Part shown: positions 1 through 7,159 of the stretch, piece by piece
How the letters are laid out: each line of letters begins with the position of its first letter
Position numbering within the stretch: position 1 is the stretch's first letter
Assembly: GCA_937884235.1 (NCBI GenBank)
Contig: CALGBT010000032.1
Location: forward strand, 1-11,449
DNA from: an uncultured Pseudomonadota bacterium
Lineage (GTDB): Bacteria > Myxococcota_A > UBA9042 > CAIXZC01
Reading direction: 5' to 3'
DNA: 11,449 nucleotides
Program-made: the position numbers and the translations under genes
Notes under the pieces: model-generated
What the model was told of the DNA's origin: nothing
Seen by the model: the letters and a program-made list of their open reading frames with translations, nothing else
Database searches by the model: none

Positions 1-62
1 AGGCCCGGGTGCTCGGCAAGAAGGGCCGAAAGCCGTGTGTCCTTCGATATCTTCGGGCTCAT
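1..62 (-). CDS. Start of a probable DUF1858 (hybrid-cluster-associated redox disulfide) protein, cut by the window edge
   Basis: Only the first 20 codons lie in the window; the gene runs off the left edge. The visible start, MSPKISKDTRLSALLAEHPG, resembles the opening of the DUF1858 domain, which typically begins with an I-[ST]-KD-x-T-[IL] stretch, then a short helix ending in a [YH]-P-[EG] motif. The family's diagnostic CxxC lies further on and cannot be seen here. A good ribosome site (GGGAGGA) lies six to seven bases before the ATG. The start overlaps the stop of the small ORF upstream (ATGA). DUF1858 proteins are small redox-type domains often found beside hybrid cluster proteins and other genes of nitrosative stress in anaerobes. 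The assignment rests on a short stretch, so it is moderate. Confidence 0.55.
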   Translation of the reverse strand, partial: MSPKISKDTRLSALLAEHPG

Positions 63-160
63 AACGGTCCTCCCAGGGGAATCAACGAGTCGAAGAGTCG
101 CCTGTCCCAATCCATGGCACCGAGCCGGGAGACCTCGTCAGCAATGTGCCTCTTCTTCAT
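59..160 (-). pseudogene. Truncated N-terminal remnant of a flavodiiron protein gene
   Basis: A 33-codon ORF with a good ribosome site (GAGGT, five bases before the ATG). Residues 1-28 match what I know of the N-terminus of one flavodiiron protein class: an 'IADGVxxxGAxDWDRRLFDxLIPL' pattern, here IADEVSRLGAMDWDRRLF followed by DSLIPL. Full proteins of about 400 residues continue with a PxGTSYNAYL segment that leads into the metallo-beta-lactamase diiron domain and then flavodoxin. Here that continuation is missing in all frames. The reading frame ends five codons later, exactly at the ribosome site and start codon of the DUF1858-like gene. This looks like an internal deletion that removed over 90% of the gene. 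Flavodiiron proteins reduce NO or O2, fitting a nitrate-respiring context. An in-frame ATG at 172 is a weaker start. It might alternatively be a small unrelated ORF or an assembly join. Confidence 0.6.
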
Positions 161-184
161 CTCGAACCTCATCAGCTATTCGAG
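161..184. repeat. Short inverted repeat CTCGAA-N12-TTCGAG
   Basis: Six-base arms (161-166 and 179-184) are separated by 12 bases, directly in front of the flavodiiron-remnant ATG. On the minus strand the loop and right arm contain the GAGGT ribosome site, so a hairpin here could mask it. The arms are short and the function is unproven. Confidence 0.3.
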
Positions 185-246
185 GTTGACCGTACTCCTG
201 AACGGGACAAAGTGTCAATGATCCCATGAGGAAGTGTCGTTGACCG
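185..246. repeat. Cluster of imperfect direct repeats, possibly an insertion-sequence end
   Basis: The octamer GTTGACCG occurs at 185-192 and again at 239-246 in the same orientation. Between them AAGTGTC occurs at 210-216 and 232-238, a spacing of 22 bases, each followed by NNTGANC. Multiple terminal repeats of about 20 bases that share such a core are typical of IS21-family ends. The octamer pair could also be a duplication scar. There is no transposase ORF in the window, so this is at most a remnant or the outer end of an element. It lies exactly between the operon and the broken flavodiiron gene. Confidence 0.35.
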
Positions 247-275
247 GCCACCTGAGCGCATGGATGCCCCTGCTT

Positions 276-899
276 CTACGCGGCCAGTGCCTGGGCGGCC
301 CTGGCGGTGCCAGTCATCCAGACACTATACCAGGCCTTGGGAAAACTCTGATTGAGACTTTCGGCGGCGGTAGGCAGCCAGGAGAGGAGGTGGAGCGTGA
401 GGTAGTCACGGCTTGCGGTAAGGGCCTGGCCCGCCAGTTCCGTGGAGTCCTCCCCGTAGAGTCGGGAGGCCATGTTGCAGAGATGGGCCATAAACTCCAA
501 CTGGAAGCGGAGCTGGTCTGCTGTTTCGCCGGAAGAACCGCTGGGTTTGAGGCCGAAATGGCTGAAGAATCTGGCATTCTCTGCCAGGACCACTGAGGCC
601 GGACGGTGGGGTATCCAGTGATGCTCTACTAGTGGACAAGGCGGCGCCGGAGCGCCAACCTCGAAGGTGTGAAGATGGTCGTCCTGGTAGGCCGCTAGGG
701 AAGGGGGCAAGGGGAGTTCTTCAGCCAGAGCCAACTCCAGAGTGACGTTGAGAATCTGCCAGGTCTTAGCCGTTTCCGGGCGTTGGAGCCACTGCCACTG
801 GCGGTCGTCCGGCGCTCGGTGTAAGTGGTGGAGGAATTGCCAGAGGAGGGCCTCTTCGAAGGCAGCGAGAGCGAGGGTATCGGTGGCTTCTAGATTCAA
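276..899 (-). CDS. TorD/NarJ/DmsD-family molybdoenzyme maturation chaperone
   Basis: A 207-residue cytoplasmic protein, the usual size for the TorD/DmsD/NarJ/DdhD group. These chaperones bind the twin-arginine signal or N-terminus of the catalytic subunit and hold it until the Mo cofactor is inserted. The second half shows the family pattern: a helix with ENARFFSHFGL (about residues 107-117), then RFQLEFMAHLCNMA (131-144), matching the conserved E-x-x-FMAHL helix. RDYLTLHLLSWLP (164-176) corresponds to the D-[HY]-L-x(3-4)-L motif near the C-terminus. No signal peptide is present. The start is a TTG at 899-897 that overlaps the TGA of the gamma gene (TTGA), with GAGGTG five bases upstream; no in-frame ATG occurs before residue 137. 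The frame stays open far upstream, but that part lies antiparallel in frame over the gamma gene and is not coding. Dedicated partner of the alpha subunit; last gene of the operon. Confidence 0.85.
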   Translation of the reverse strand: MNLEATDTLALAAFEEALLWQFLHHLHRAPDDRQWQWLQRPETAKTWQILNVTLELALAEELPLPPSLAAYQDDHLHTFEVGAPAPPCPLVEHHWIPHRPASVVLAENARFFSHFGLKPSGSSGETADQLRFQLEFMAHLCNMASRLYGEDSTELAGQALTASRDYLTLHLLSWLPTAAESLNQSFPKAWYSVWMTGTARAAQALAA

Positions 900-1645
900 G
901 GTCCCACCTCGTACCAGAGGCTGAAGTACTTGAGGCCGTCCCGTTGTTGATCGTCGCCATCCCAGACGGCGAAGGCCAGCGGCGTTGCCGGGGCTATGTC
1001 GGGGAGTATCCAGGTGGCCTGCCAGCCATCGCCGCTGGGGGAAACCACGACTTGTCCGGGAGGGGCGTCCGCACCAGCCGCGGCCACGGTCCCGCGCCCG
1101 CTGCCGGTGAGATGCTCGAAGCCGCGCCCCTCCTTCCAGAAGTAGAGGTCCACGGGGTTCTCCGGATCGCCCATCATCAGGGACGGGTAGCGTTCGTGAG
1201 GGCCGCGGCGCTGGGGAACCATCACGCAAACGGCATCCGGAAACCTCTCCGGCGCGCTGGTGCGGGTCTTGTAGATGTGGTCGGCACCGCGATCGGTCAG
1301 GCTTGCCAGGCTTTCGGAAGAGTGCGGGGTGGAATCTTCCCAGGTGAGTTGCAACGCTATCCGGTTGTCGGGTAAGCCCAATAATCGGAGCGTGGTCCGA
1401 GGCTTTCTACCGTTGTCGAAGAGACCGCCGGAATAGAGCGAGGGCGTGCGATGGAGACCCACCTCGACCGGAACTGCGTAGGTCCAGACGGGGTCGGCCG
1501 GGCTGAGCGCAACGTCGCCTGTCACTGGTCCGGGAGCGGTGCCGGTGGGGATGGTGAGAGCCCCGATGCGGGGCTCTGCACTGAGCCCCGTCTGCAGCGA
1601 GGCGACCATTGCGAGAATGAGCAGGACAGAGAGGTTCCTTTGCAT
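896..1645 (-). CDS. Heme b-binding gamma subunit of a type II DMSO-reductase-family enzyme (DdhC/SerC/EbdC/NxrC type)
   Basis: A 249-residue exported protein of the ethylbenzene-dehydrogenase gamma family. In EbdC, DdhC and SerC this subunit carries one heme b with Met and Lys axial ligands and passes electrons between a periplasmic cytochrome and the Fe-S beta subunit. A Sec-type signal peptide is clear: MQRN, a hydrophobic stretch (about residues 5-17), then a likely cut after GLSA (about residue 23). The rest is beta-rich, as expected for this fold. The family's ligand regions are present: SLMMGDPENPVDLYFWK (Met157/158) and, near the C-terminus, DGLKYFSLWYEV with Lys239. ATG 1645 is preferred because GGAAG sits seven bases upstream. 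A TTG at 1651, overlapping the beta stop, would add two residues. The presence of this subunit in place of NarI says the enzyme takes electrons from the outer side of the membrane. Confidence 0.85.
   Translation of the reverse strand: MQRNLSVLLILAMVASLQTGLSAEPRIGALTIPTGTAPGPVTGDVALSPADPVWTYAVPVEVGLHRTPSLYSGGLFDNGRKPRTTLRLLGLPDNRIALQLTWEDSTPHSSESLASLTDRGADHIYKTRTSAPERFPDAVCVMVPQRRGPHERYPSLMMGDPENPVDLYFWKEGRGFEHLTGSGRGTVAAAGADAPPGQVVVSPSGDGWQATWILPDIAPATPLAFAVWDGDDQQRDGLKYFSLWYEVGP
905..910 (-). promoter_or_regulatory. Ribosome binding site fixing the TTG start of the chaperone
   Basis: GAGGTG lies five bases upstream of the TTG at 899 and inside the last codons of the gamma gene. Together with the TTGA overlap it decides the start and implies translational coupling. 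Confidence 0.6.
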
Positions 1646-1647
1646 GT

Positions 1648-2733
1648 TCAATCTTCCTTCGTGGAGGTGGACACGATAGTCAACGGAGGGCCGGCCGGGT
1701 CATCGGGCAGCGCATCGGACACCGGTCCTGGCGTAGCCTTACGGACTTTCTCCGGGACGATTTGGAAGCGATCTTTAGCGGTGCGGCCGATGAGGAGTTG
1801 CAGCAGTTCGCTGCGGCCTCCCTCCTGGGCCTTGAGAAGTTCCCCGTGAAGCTTGCTGAGGACCGGAACGACTGCATCTGAGAAGAGGTACTTGAGGTAG
1901 TCGAGGGGAAAACGGGGGTCGTCCAGCACTCCAGCATCGGGACGCCCGGTGCGGGGTGGCGAGAAGGGCGGCACGTAGAAGACGTTTGGATGGGTCCCTC
2001 TCTCAGGGAAAAGAGGCAGGGCCACGCGGTGGACTCGGACCAGTTTGTGTACGGGGGAGTCTGGGTCGTCGAGGAGCCCGACGAACCTGATGCGGCCTGG
2101 GCACTGGGCCATGCAGGCCTGAACTGTACCCCGTTCGAGGCGGGGGTAGCAGAAGATGCACTTCTGGCTCGTACCTGTCACCTCGTTGAAGTAGATCTTC
2201 TTGTAGGGGCATGCCTCGATGCAATGACGATAGCCCCGACAACGCTCCTGGTCGATGAGGACTATGCCGTCTTCCTGGCGCTTGTAGATGGCTCCCCGGG
2301 GGCAGGCTTCGAGACAGGCTGGATGAGTGCAGTGATTGCAAAGGCGGGGGAGGTAGAAGTAATATGGATTGCCTCTTTCGAAGCCGCCGACGTCCTCGTC
2401 CCAGTTGGGCGTGTATTCTGGTTTGACGTCAGGCATGACGGGCTTCTTGCGTCCGCCGAAAAGCCGCTGGCTGTAATCGTACTCGAAAGGAACGCCGTAG
2501 TCTTCGGCCGTGGGCAGGGACGACGGGCGCAAGTTGCGCTGCTCGTCAAAACCGCCTCCCATGGTGTGATACCCGCGGGGGTAGCCAGTACCCGGTTGGG
2601 TCTCGACGTTGTTCCAGTACATCGCGCCCATTCCATCTCCATCGGTCCACTGCTTCTTGCAGGCGATGGTGCAGGTCTGGCAGCCGATACACTTGTTGAG
2701 GTCCAGGACTACCGCGTATTGATGTGATGACAT
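1648..2733 (-). CDS. narH: NarH-type iron-sulfur (beta) subunit with four Fe-S clusters
   Basis: A 361-residue electron-transfer subunit of the NarH/DdhB/SerB/NxrB family. It lines four clusters between the gamma heme and the Mo site. Cysteine groups seen: C15-C18-C21-C25 (NKCIGCQTCTIACK), C132-C135-C140-C144 (LCNHCTHPACLEACP), C165-x5-C171-C175 (CRGYRHCIEACPYKKIYF), and C192-C195...C207-C211. In the third group the position of the second Cys is Tyr168; E. coli NarH has Trp there, and that cluster is 3Fe-4S, so the same is expected here. At 361 residues it is shorter than E. coli NarH (about 512) and close to the periplasmic type. No signal peptide: it should be exported together with alpha through Tat. 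GGGAGGT lies eight bases before the ATG, and 14 bases separate it from alpha. The C-terminal 40 residues are Pro-rich and unlike a cluster domain. The substrate cannot be read from this subunit. Confidence 0.92.
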   Translation of the reverse strand: MSSHQYAVVLDLNKCIGCQTCTIACKKQWTDGDGMGAMYWNNVETQPGTGYPRGYHTMGGGFDEQRNLRPSSLPTAEDYGVPFEYDYSQRLFGGRKKPVMPDVKPEYTPNWDEDVGGFERGNPYYFYLPRLCNHCTHPACLEACPRGAIYKRQEDGIVLIDQERCRGYRHCIEACPYKKIYFNEVTGTSQKCIFCYPRLERGTVQACMAQCPGRIRFVGLLDDPDSPVHKLVRVHRVALPLFPERGTHPNVFYVPPFSPPRTGRPDAGVLDDPRFPLDYLKYLFSDAVVPVLSKLHGELLKAQEGGRSELLQLLIGRTAKDRFQIVPEKVRKATPGPVSDALPDDPAGPPLTIVSTSTKED

Positions 2734-2747
2734 CTTTGGCTACCTCC

Positions 2748-5633
2748 CTAGATATCCATCGGCTTGATGAGTGGTTCGTAAGCGGCGACTGGCCCTTCAT
2801 AGCGCTCTATTTCGACCTTGATGTCGCGGTTATTACCCGTGGGGCCCCAGTAATTGAGGCGGAAGTTCAGGTGCCCATATCCGCCCACGAGCTGCGTGGG
2901 CTTGATCTTTATATAGGAGAGTGACTGCCAACCGCCCTCCTGGAAACCAAGATACTTCTCCCAGCCATGGTACATGGTGAGCCGACCAGCCATCTCGGCC
3001 GGCTTGATCTTGGCCTTGACGACTGCTTGCCCCTCGTCATTGTAAACGCGCACCCAATCGTTGTCCTGGATGCCTCGGGAGGTCGCTTCATCGGGGTGAA
3101 GGTAGACGATGGGGAGTCCCCGCTGCAGGCGGAGCATGTAGCGGTTGTCACGCCAGGTAGAGTGGATGGACCAGCGGCCGTGCGGTGTATTCCAGTAGAG
3201 GGGGAACTTGGGGTCGTCCTGGGGCGGTTTGTGGATGGGTAGCGCCTCGCCGAATTCCAGGAACCAGGGGTGGTCGATGTAGAACTGCTGGCGTCCGGTG
3301 AGCGTGCGCCAAGGCCGCTGCTTCTCGATTTGGTGGGTAAAGGGTGTATAGGCGCGACCCGGCTCTATGTCACTGTTCCAGGCCTCCGGATCGGTGGCGA
3401 CAAACCGCTGCGGGGCCTCCTGGATGGTTTGGTAGCTCATGCCTTTGGTTTCAACGGCGTGCTGCAGGATGAAGTTGGCCGCGTCTTCGCCGGTGGTCAG
3501 TTTGCCGTTGTCTGACCACTCGTCGTACGCGGTGCGCAGGTCGTGAGTCCAGCCCACCTCCTTGTCCTGGAAGGGCGGCAGGTTGCGTCGCTCCACCTCC
3601 TTGGCAATTGCCTTGGCAAGCAGGCCGAAGATCTCCCAGTCGGGCTTGGACTCGTAGAGCGGGTCGAGCACTGCCCCGATGGGGTGCATGAAGGAGTGAC
3701 AGTCAGTGGAGGAGAGGTCAGCCTTCTCGTAGTATGAGGCAGCGGGCAGCACGATATCACTGTAGAGTGCCGTAGTATCCATGCGGAAATTCACATCTAC
3801 TATGAGGTCAAGATCCTTCCAAAGCGATGCGATAATGGCCTCGTTGCCCTTGGCCTGGTTGAGGTAGTTGGCCCGCCAGACAAGAAGGGCTCGCGGCTTG
3901 CGTGGCAGGTCGTGGAGTTGCTCCGGGGTGATGCTGTCCCAGTCATTGCGAGGCCAGAGCGGCATCCAGCCGTTGCGTACCGACTCGAGAATGTAGTGCT
4001 CGGGGGTCTTGCCGTTGATTTTGTGAGGGTCGGCCATCTTGGAGTGGCAGTACGTCCAGAGGGTTGTGTTCTGGAAGCGCTGGTGCTTGCCGCCTCGAGG
4101 AAATGCCAGCTTCTTCAGGCCGTGCTCTGGCCAGACCCGCTCCTGGCCGACATAGTGATTGAAGCCTCCGCCGTTGACGCCGACGTTACCGGTGAGAGCT
4201 ACGGAGAGCATCATGGCCCGATTGATAAGGTCGTTGTGGTACCAATGGTTGGTCCCCGCACCATGGACGATCATGGCGGGCTTGCGGGTTGCCAGGTCGT
4301 GGTAGAAGCGCTTGACGTCGGCCGCCGTGAGGCCGGTCTCTGCCGCGACCCTGTCAAGGCCATAGCGGTCATCCATGAGTTGGCCACGGAGTTGCTGAAA
4401 GACTGTCGTCACCTGCACCTTGGTGCCGTCAGTGAGGGTGACTGCGAAGGTGCCTTCGAGGGCGGGACTCCAGCCATCGAGGTCAAGGGTCTTAGAGGGA
4501 TGCCCCATGGTACCGGGCATGGCCTTCGGGGCGCCGCTAGCTTCATCAAAAGCGAAGAAGACCTTGTCTGCGTCGCTACCTTCCTCCTGCCACCCGATGT
4601 CGGTGCCCCGGAGGAGGCGCTGGTTGTCCAGGCGCACCAGGAGAGGCATGTCGGTCTGCCGGCGCACATATTCCTCAGCGACATGGCCGTGCTCGATAAT
4701 GTACCTACAGGCTCCCAGGGCAAGCAAGGAATCGGTGCCGGGGCGGATGGCGAGGAACTGATCTGCGTGGACGGCTGAGGCGTTGAATTCGGGGGCGATG
4801 CAGACCACCCGGGCACCGTTGTAACGGGCCTCCCAGGCGAAGTGCGCGTCGGGAATGCGCGTCTCATTAATGTTGCTGCCCCAGAGCACGATGTACTTGG
4901 CGTTGAACCAATCTGCGCACTCACAGGCCTCGGTCTGTACTCCCCAGGTGATGGGTTCTCCCGGAGGCAAGTCGCAATACCAATCATAGAACGAACATGC
5001 GACCCCACCAATCAGGTGGGCGAGGCGGACGCCCGAGCAGAAACTTACCGGGGACATAGCCGGGATGACGGTGAAGAACGTGTTGGTGTCGGGCCCATGC
5101 TCGTAGATGTTCTCCACAAGCTTGGCGGCTATTCGATCCAGAGCCTCGTCCCAGGAGACCCGTCGCCACTTGCCGTCACCACGTTCGCCGGCCCGGATCA
5201 GGGGATACTTGACCCGTTGGGCACCGTACACGTACTCGACGAAACAAGCGCCCTTCTGGCAACCCCTGGGGTTGTAGTCCGGCAGGTCGTCAGAGATGGC
5301 CGGGTAGTCGGCGGCCTGTTCCTCCCGGACCATTATGCCGTCCTTGACGAAGACCTTCCAGGAGCAGGACCCGGTGCAATTGGCCGAGTGGGTGGAGCGC
5401 ACCACCCGGTCCCACGAGAACTGCTTGCGGTAGAGCGCTTCCCAACCCCGGTAAGGGTACTTGTGGAGAGGGTCGAAGTCGACAACCTCAAACTCCTCCA
5501 GGGCCGCTTCTTCATGGCGGCTCCGGCATCCTGCCAGACTGGAGAGACCAAGTCCGCACAACTTCAGCAGTTGTCTTCTGGAGATGACTAGCTTTTCACC
5601 TGGTTGCTGTGGCGGAGCTTTCTTTCGGCTCAT
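2748..5633 (-). CDS. narG: NarG-like Mo-bisMGD catalytic (alpha) subunit, Tat-exported, probable outward-facing nitrate reductase
   Basis: A 961-residue type II DMSO-reductase-family enzyme, shorter than E. coli NarG (about 1247) and near the archaeal pNar, DdhA, SerA and EbdA size. The N-terminus has the twin-arginine motif ISRRQLLKLCG (R19-R20), a hydrophobic stretch and LAGC with Cys36, a plausible lipobox, so it may be a Tat lipoprotein. The Fe-S cluster motif is H82-x3-C86-x3-C90-x34-C125, the His-ligated FS0 arrangement of NarG. SFYDWYCDLPP contains Asp221, matching the Mo-ligand Asp222 of E. coli NarG. WGSNINETRIPDAHF (about 251-265) and YSDIVLPAASYYEKADLSST followed by a DCHSFMHP stretch are also strongly NarG-like. 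The likely reaction is nitrate to nitrite. Nitrite oxidation or chlorate, perchlorate or selenate reduction remain possible. Its ATG overlaps the cytochrome c stop (ATGA), with GGAGG six to seven bases upstream. Partners: beta, gamma and the chaperone encoded downstream. Confidence 0.85.
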   Translation of the reverse strand: MSRKKAPPQQPGEKLVISRRQLLKLCGLGLSSLAGCRSRHEEAALEEFEVVDFDPLHKYPYRGWEALYRKQFSWDRVVRSTHSANCTGSCSWKVFVKDGIMVREEQAADYPAISDDLPDYNPRGCQKGACFVEYVYGAQRVKYPLIRAGERGDGKWRRVSWDEALDRIAAKLVENIYEHGPDTNTFFTVIPAMSPVSFCSGVRLAHLIGGVACSFYDWYCDLPPGEPITWGVQTEACECADWFNAKYIVLWGSNINETRIPDAHFAWEARYNGARVVCIAPEFNASAVHADQFLAIRPGTDSLLALGACRYIIEHGHVAEEYVRRQTDMPLLVRLDNQRLLRGTDIGWQEEGSDADKVFFAFDEASGAPKAMPGTMGHPSKTLDLDGWSPALEGTFAVTLTDGTKVQVTTVFQQLRGQLMDDRYGLDRVAAETGLTAADVKRFYHDLATRKPAMIVHGAGTNHWYHNDLINRAMMLSVALTGNVGVNGGGFNHYVGQERVWPEHGLKKLAFPRGGKHQRFQNTTLWTYCHSKMADPHKINGKTPEHYILESVRNGWMPLWPRNDWDSITPEQLHDLPRKPRALLVWRANYLNQAKGNEAIIASLWKDLDLIVDVNFRMDTTALYSDIVLPAASYYEKADLSSTDCHSFMHPIGAVLDPLYESKPDWEIFGLLAKAIAKEVERRNLPPFQDKEVGWTHDLRTAYDEWSDNGKLTTGEDAANFILQHAVETKGMSYQTIQEAPQRFVATDPEAWNSDIEPGRAYTPFTHQIEKQRPWRTLTGRQQFYIDHPWFLEFGEALPIHKPPQDDPKFPLYWNTPHGRWSIHSTWRDNRYMLRLQRGLPIVYLHPDEATSRGIQDNDWVRVYNDEGQAVVKAKIKPAEMAGRLTMYHGWEKYLGFQEGGWQSLSYIKIKPTQLVGGYGHLNFRLNYWGPTGNNRDIKVEIERYEGPVAAYEPLIKPMDI

Positions 5634-7150
5634 AATGTTCCTCCCTGGGCGAGGCTGCGGAGATACGCGATGAGGTCTCTGACGTCGCCATCTACTAGGC
5701 CCATTCCCTGCACACCCAGGAAGTTCGGCATGGCCGTGTCGGGCCGACCGAGAGCAATAGTGGCGTACAGAAATCCGTCGCTGGCGGTTTCCTGGAAGAC
5801 CGGGTTGGCGATGGCTGGTGCGATGGTGCCGCGTCCTTCCTCACCGTGGCAGCCGGTACAGTGGCGGGCGTAGATCGCACCGCCTCTCAGCGCGTCACCG
5901 CGCAAAGTCAAGTCCGGGTCGAGGGTCCGTTCCATGAGCTTCTTAGCGGCTGCCGTCTCGGGTGGCTGCACCTCGCTGCGAATGAAGGTCACGAGGCGAG
6001 CGATCTCCACGTCGGTAAGCCCTCCAGAAGCCTCGCCCCACGGTGGCATCCGGGTTCCGGGACGGCCGCGACGAATATTCTCGGCCAGATAGTCCGAAGA
6101 GGCGAGGCTCAGCAGCCCCTTACCGCGAATGGCCGGGATGAAGAGCTTGAAGAAGTCGTCATAGCGACCGTAGCGGCCGGTGTCATGGCAGACCCCGCAG
6201 TAACGGCTAAAGAGCTCTGCTCCGCTCTCATTCCCCGGCAGCCGCTCTTCGGCGAGTTCAAGGTGTGTTCCGGGAGAGAGGTAGCTGGCGGGGATGCTCC
6301 GATCTTGTAGGGAGAGCATATAGATAGTCAGGGCAAGGTTTTCGTGCAAAGTCAACTGCGGCGGTTTCATCTCGCTGCCGGGGACGACACCCTGGGGGTC
6401 ATCGAAGTGCTCCGCAAGGAACTGGGCGAGAGTATGTGGACCCTTGACGTTTGCAAAGGTTAGTGCCTCCCTGGATTTGCTCCCCTCTGCATCGAGCGCC
6501 GGGCCAGCAATACCGCCCCGTCCAGCCAGCTTGTGACAGGACTGGCAACCGCGTCTGGTGAAGAGGTCTCGGCCCTGAGCGTAAAGCTCGCCGCCCTGGC
6601 CGCGGACTTCGTCCGCACTGTGGCATAGACCACAGCCCGACTGGGTCAGGGCGGGGGGAAGCAGAGGTTGGTCCCAGTCGTCGGAGATTCCCTTGGCTTC
6701 CTCGAAGGTGAGGGCCCTTCCCTGTCCCCGATGACAGATAGTGCAGCCGAAACGGCTTGCCTCATGCCATTCAAGATAGTGCCCGGGGTGGCTGGAATGC
6801 GGTTGGTCCACATCCGTCATTCGGGGGTCGTCGAGGCCGTTATGGCAGGAAACGCAGCGATCAGTAATTCCGAGTGCGGGGACTACCACCTGTGAGACCT
6901 GCAACGCAAAGCGATCAGCCACTTGTTTACCCCAATCGTCTGTGGCCTTCTCTTCAAGCAGTTGGAGGTACTGCTCCTGGACGAGGCTCCATTGGGGCAG
7001 GATATTCTCCTGCAGGGCGCCTGCGAAGAGACCTGCGAGGGTAAGCAACGCAGTGATGAGGAGTGCAATGCTTATGCGGCGGTCGATTCGAGCCACCTCT
7101 TGCCGAGCATCCTCAGCGAGTCGCATGCGCGGATCGTCTTCGGTAGACAT
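5630..7150 (-). CDS. Membrane-anchored hexaheme cytochrome c
   Basis: A 506-residue protein with one N-terminal membrane segment (about residues 27-46) after a charged cytoplasmic stretch, so an uncleaved anchor with the rest outside. Six CxxCH sites are visible: C99VSCH, C136TICH, C173GLCH, C202QSCH, C318GVCH and C431TGCH. The first three lie in a compact His-rich N-terminal region. The last three each head a class I cytochrome c domain of about 80-95 residues with a candidate distal Met: EMKPP (M261), RMPPW (M368) and AMPNF (M474). It takes the place of cytochrome f/c1 in the Rieske/cytochrome b complex and probably relays electrons to the gamma heme. It starts nine bases after cytochrome b, with GGAGGG four bases before the ATG, and its stop overlaps the alpha start. 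I do not know a precise named homologue; similar anchored multiheme cytochromes occur beside Rieske/cytochrome b genes in anammox and related bacteria. Confidence 0.88.
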   Translation of the reverse strand: MSTEDDPRMRLAEDARQEVARIDRRISIALLITALLTLAGLFAGALQENILPQWSLVQEQYLQLLEEKATDDWGKQVADRFALQVSQVVVPALGITDRCVSCHNGLDDPRMTDVDQPHSSHPGHYLEWHEASRFGCTICHRGQGRALTFEEAKGISDDWDQPLLPPALTQSGCGLCHSADEVRGQGGELYAQGRDLFTRRGCQSCHKLAGRGGIAGPALDAEGSKSREALTFANVKGPHTLAQFLAEHFDDPQGVVPGSEMKPPQLTLHENLALTIYMLSLQDRSIPASYLSPGTHLELAEERLPGNESGAELFSRYCGVCHDTGRYGRYDDFFKLFIPAIRGKGLLSLASSDYLAENIRRGRPGTRMPPWGEASGGLTDVEIARLVTFIRSEVQPPETAAAKKLMERTLDPDLTLRGDALRGGAIYARHCTGCHGEEGRGTIAPAIANPVFQETASDGFLYATIALGRPDTAMPNFLGVQGMGLVDGDVRDLIAYLRSLAQGGTL

Positions 7151-7159
7151 TCACCCTCC

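Noticed and set aside
9..221. Plus-strand 70-codon ORF at the left edge
   Set aside because: It lies opposite the flavodiiron remnant and DUF1858 start, has no good ribosome site and no recognisable sequence.
241..275. Rho-independent terminator after the chaperone
   Set aside because: Only a tiny GCAT-CC-ATGC palindrome is present near 257-266, without a T run.
900..1229. Upstream extension of the chaperone frame to an ATG at 1229 (317 residues)
   Set aside because: It would overlap most of the gamma gene in another frame, has low-complexity Arg/Gly/Pro-rich composition, and the TTG at 899 with GAGGTG gives a standard-size chaperone.
3912..4778. Long plus-strand ORF opposite the alpha gene (288 codons), and a similar one at 1990-2727 opposite beta
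   Set aside because: Antisense shadows of GC-rich genes; no recognisable domain, while the minus-strand genes carry full motif sets.
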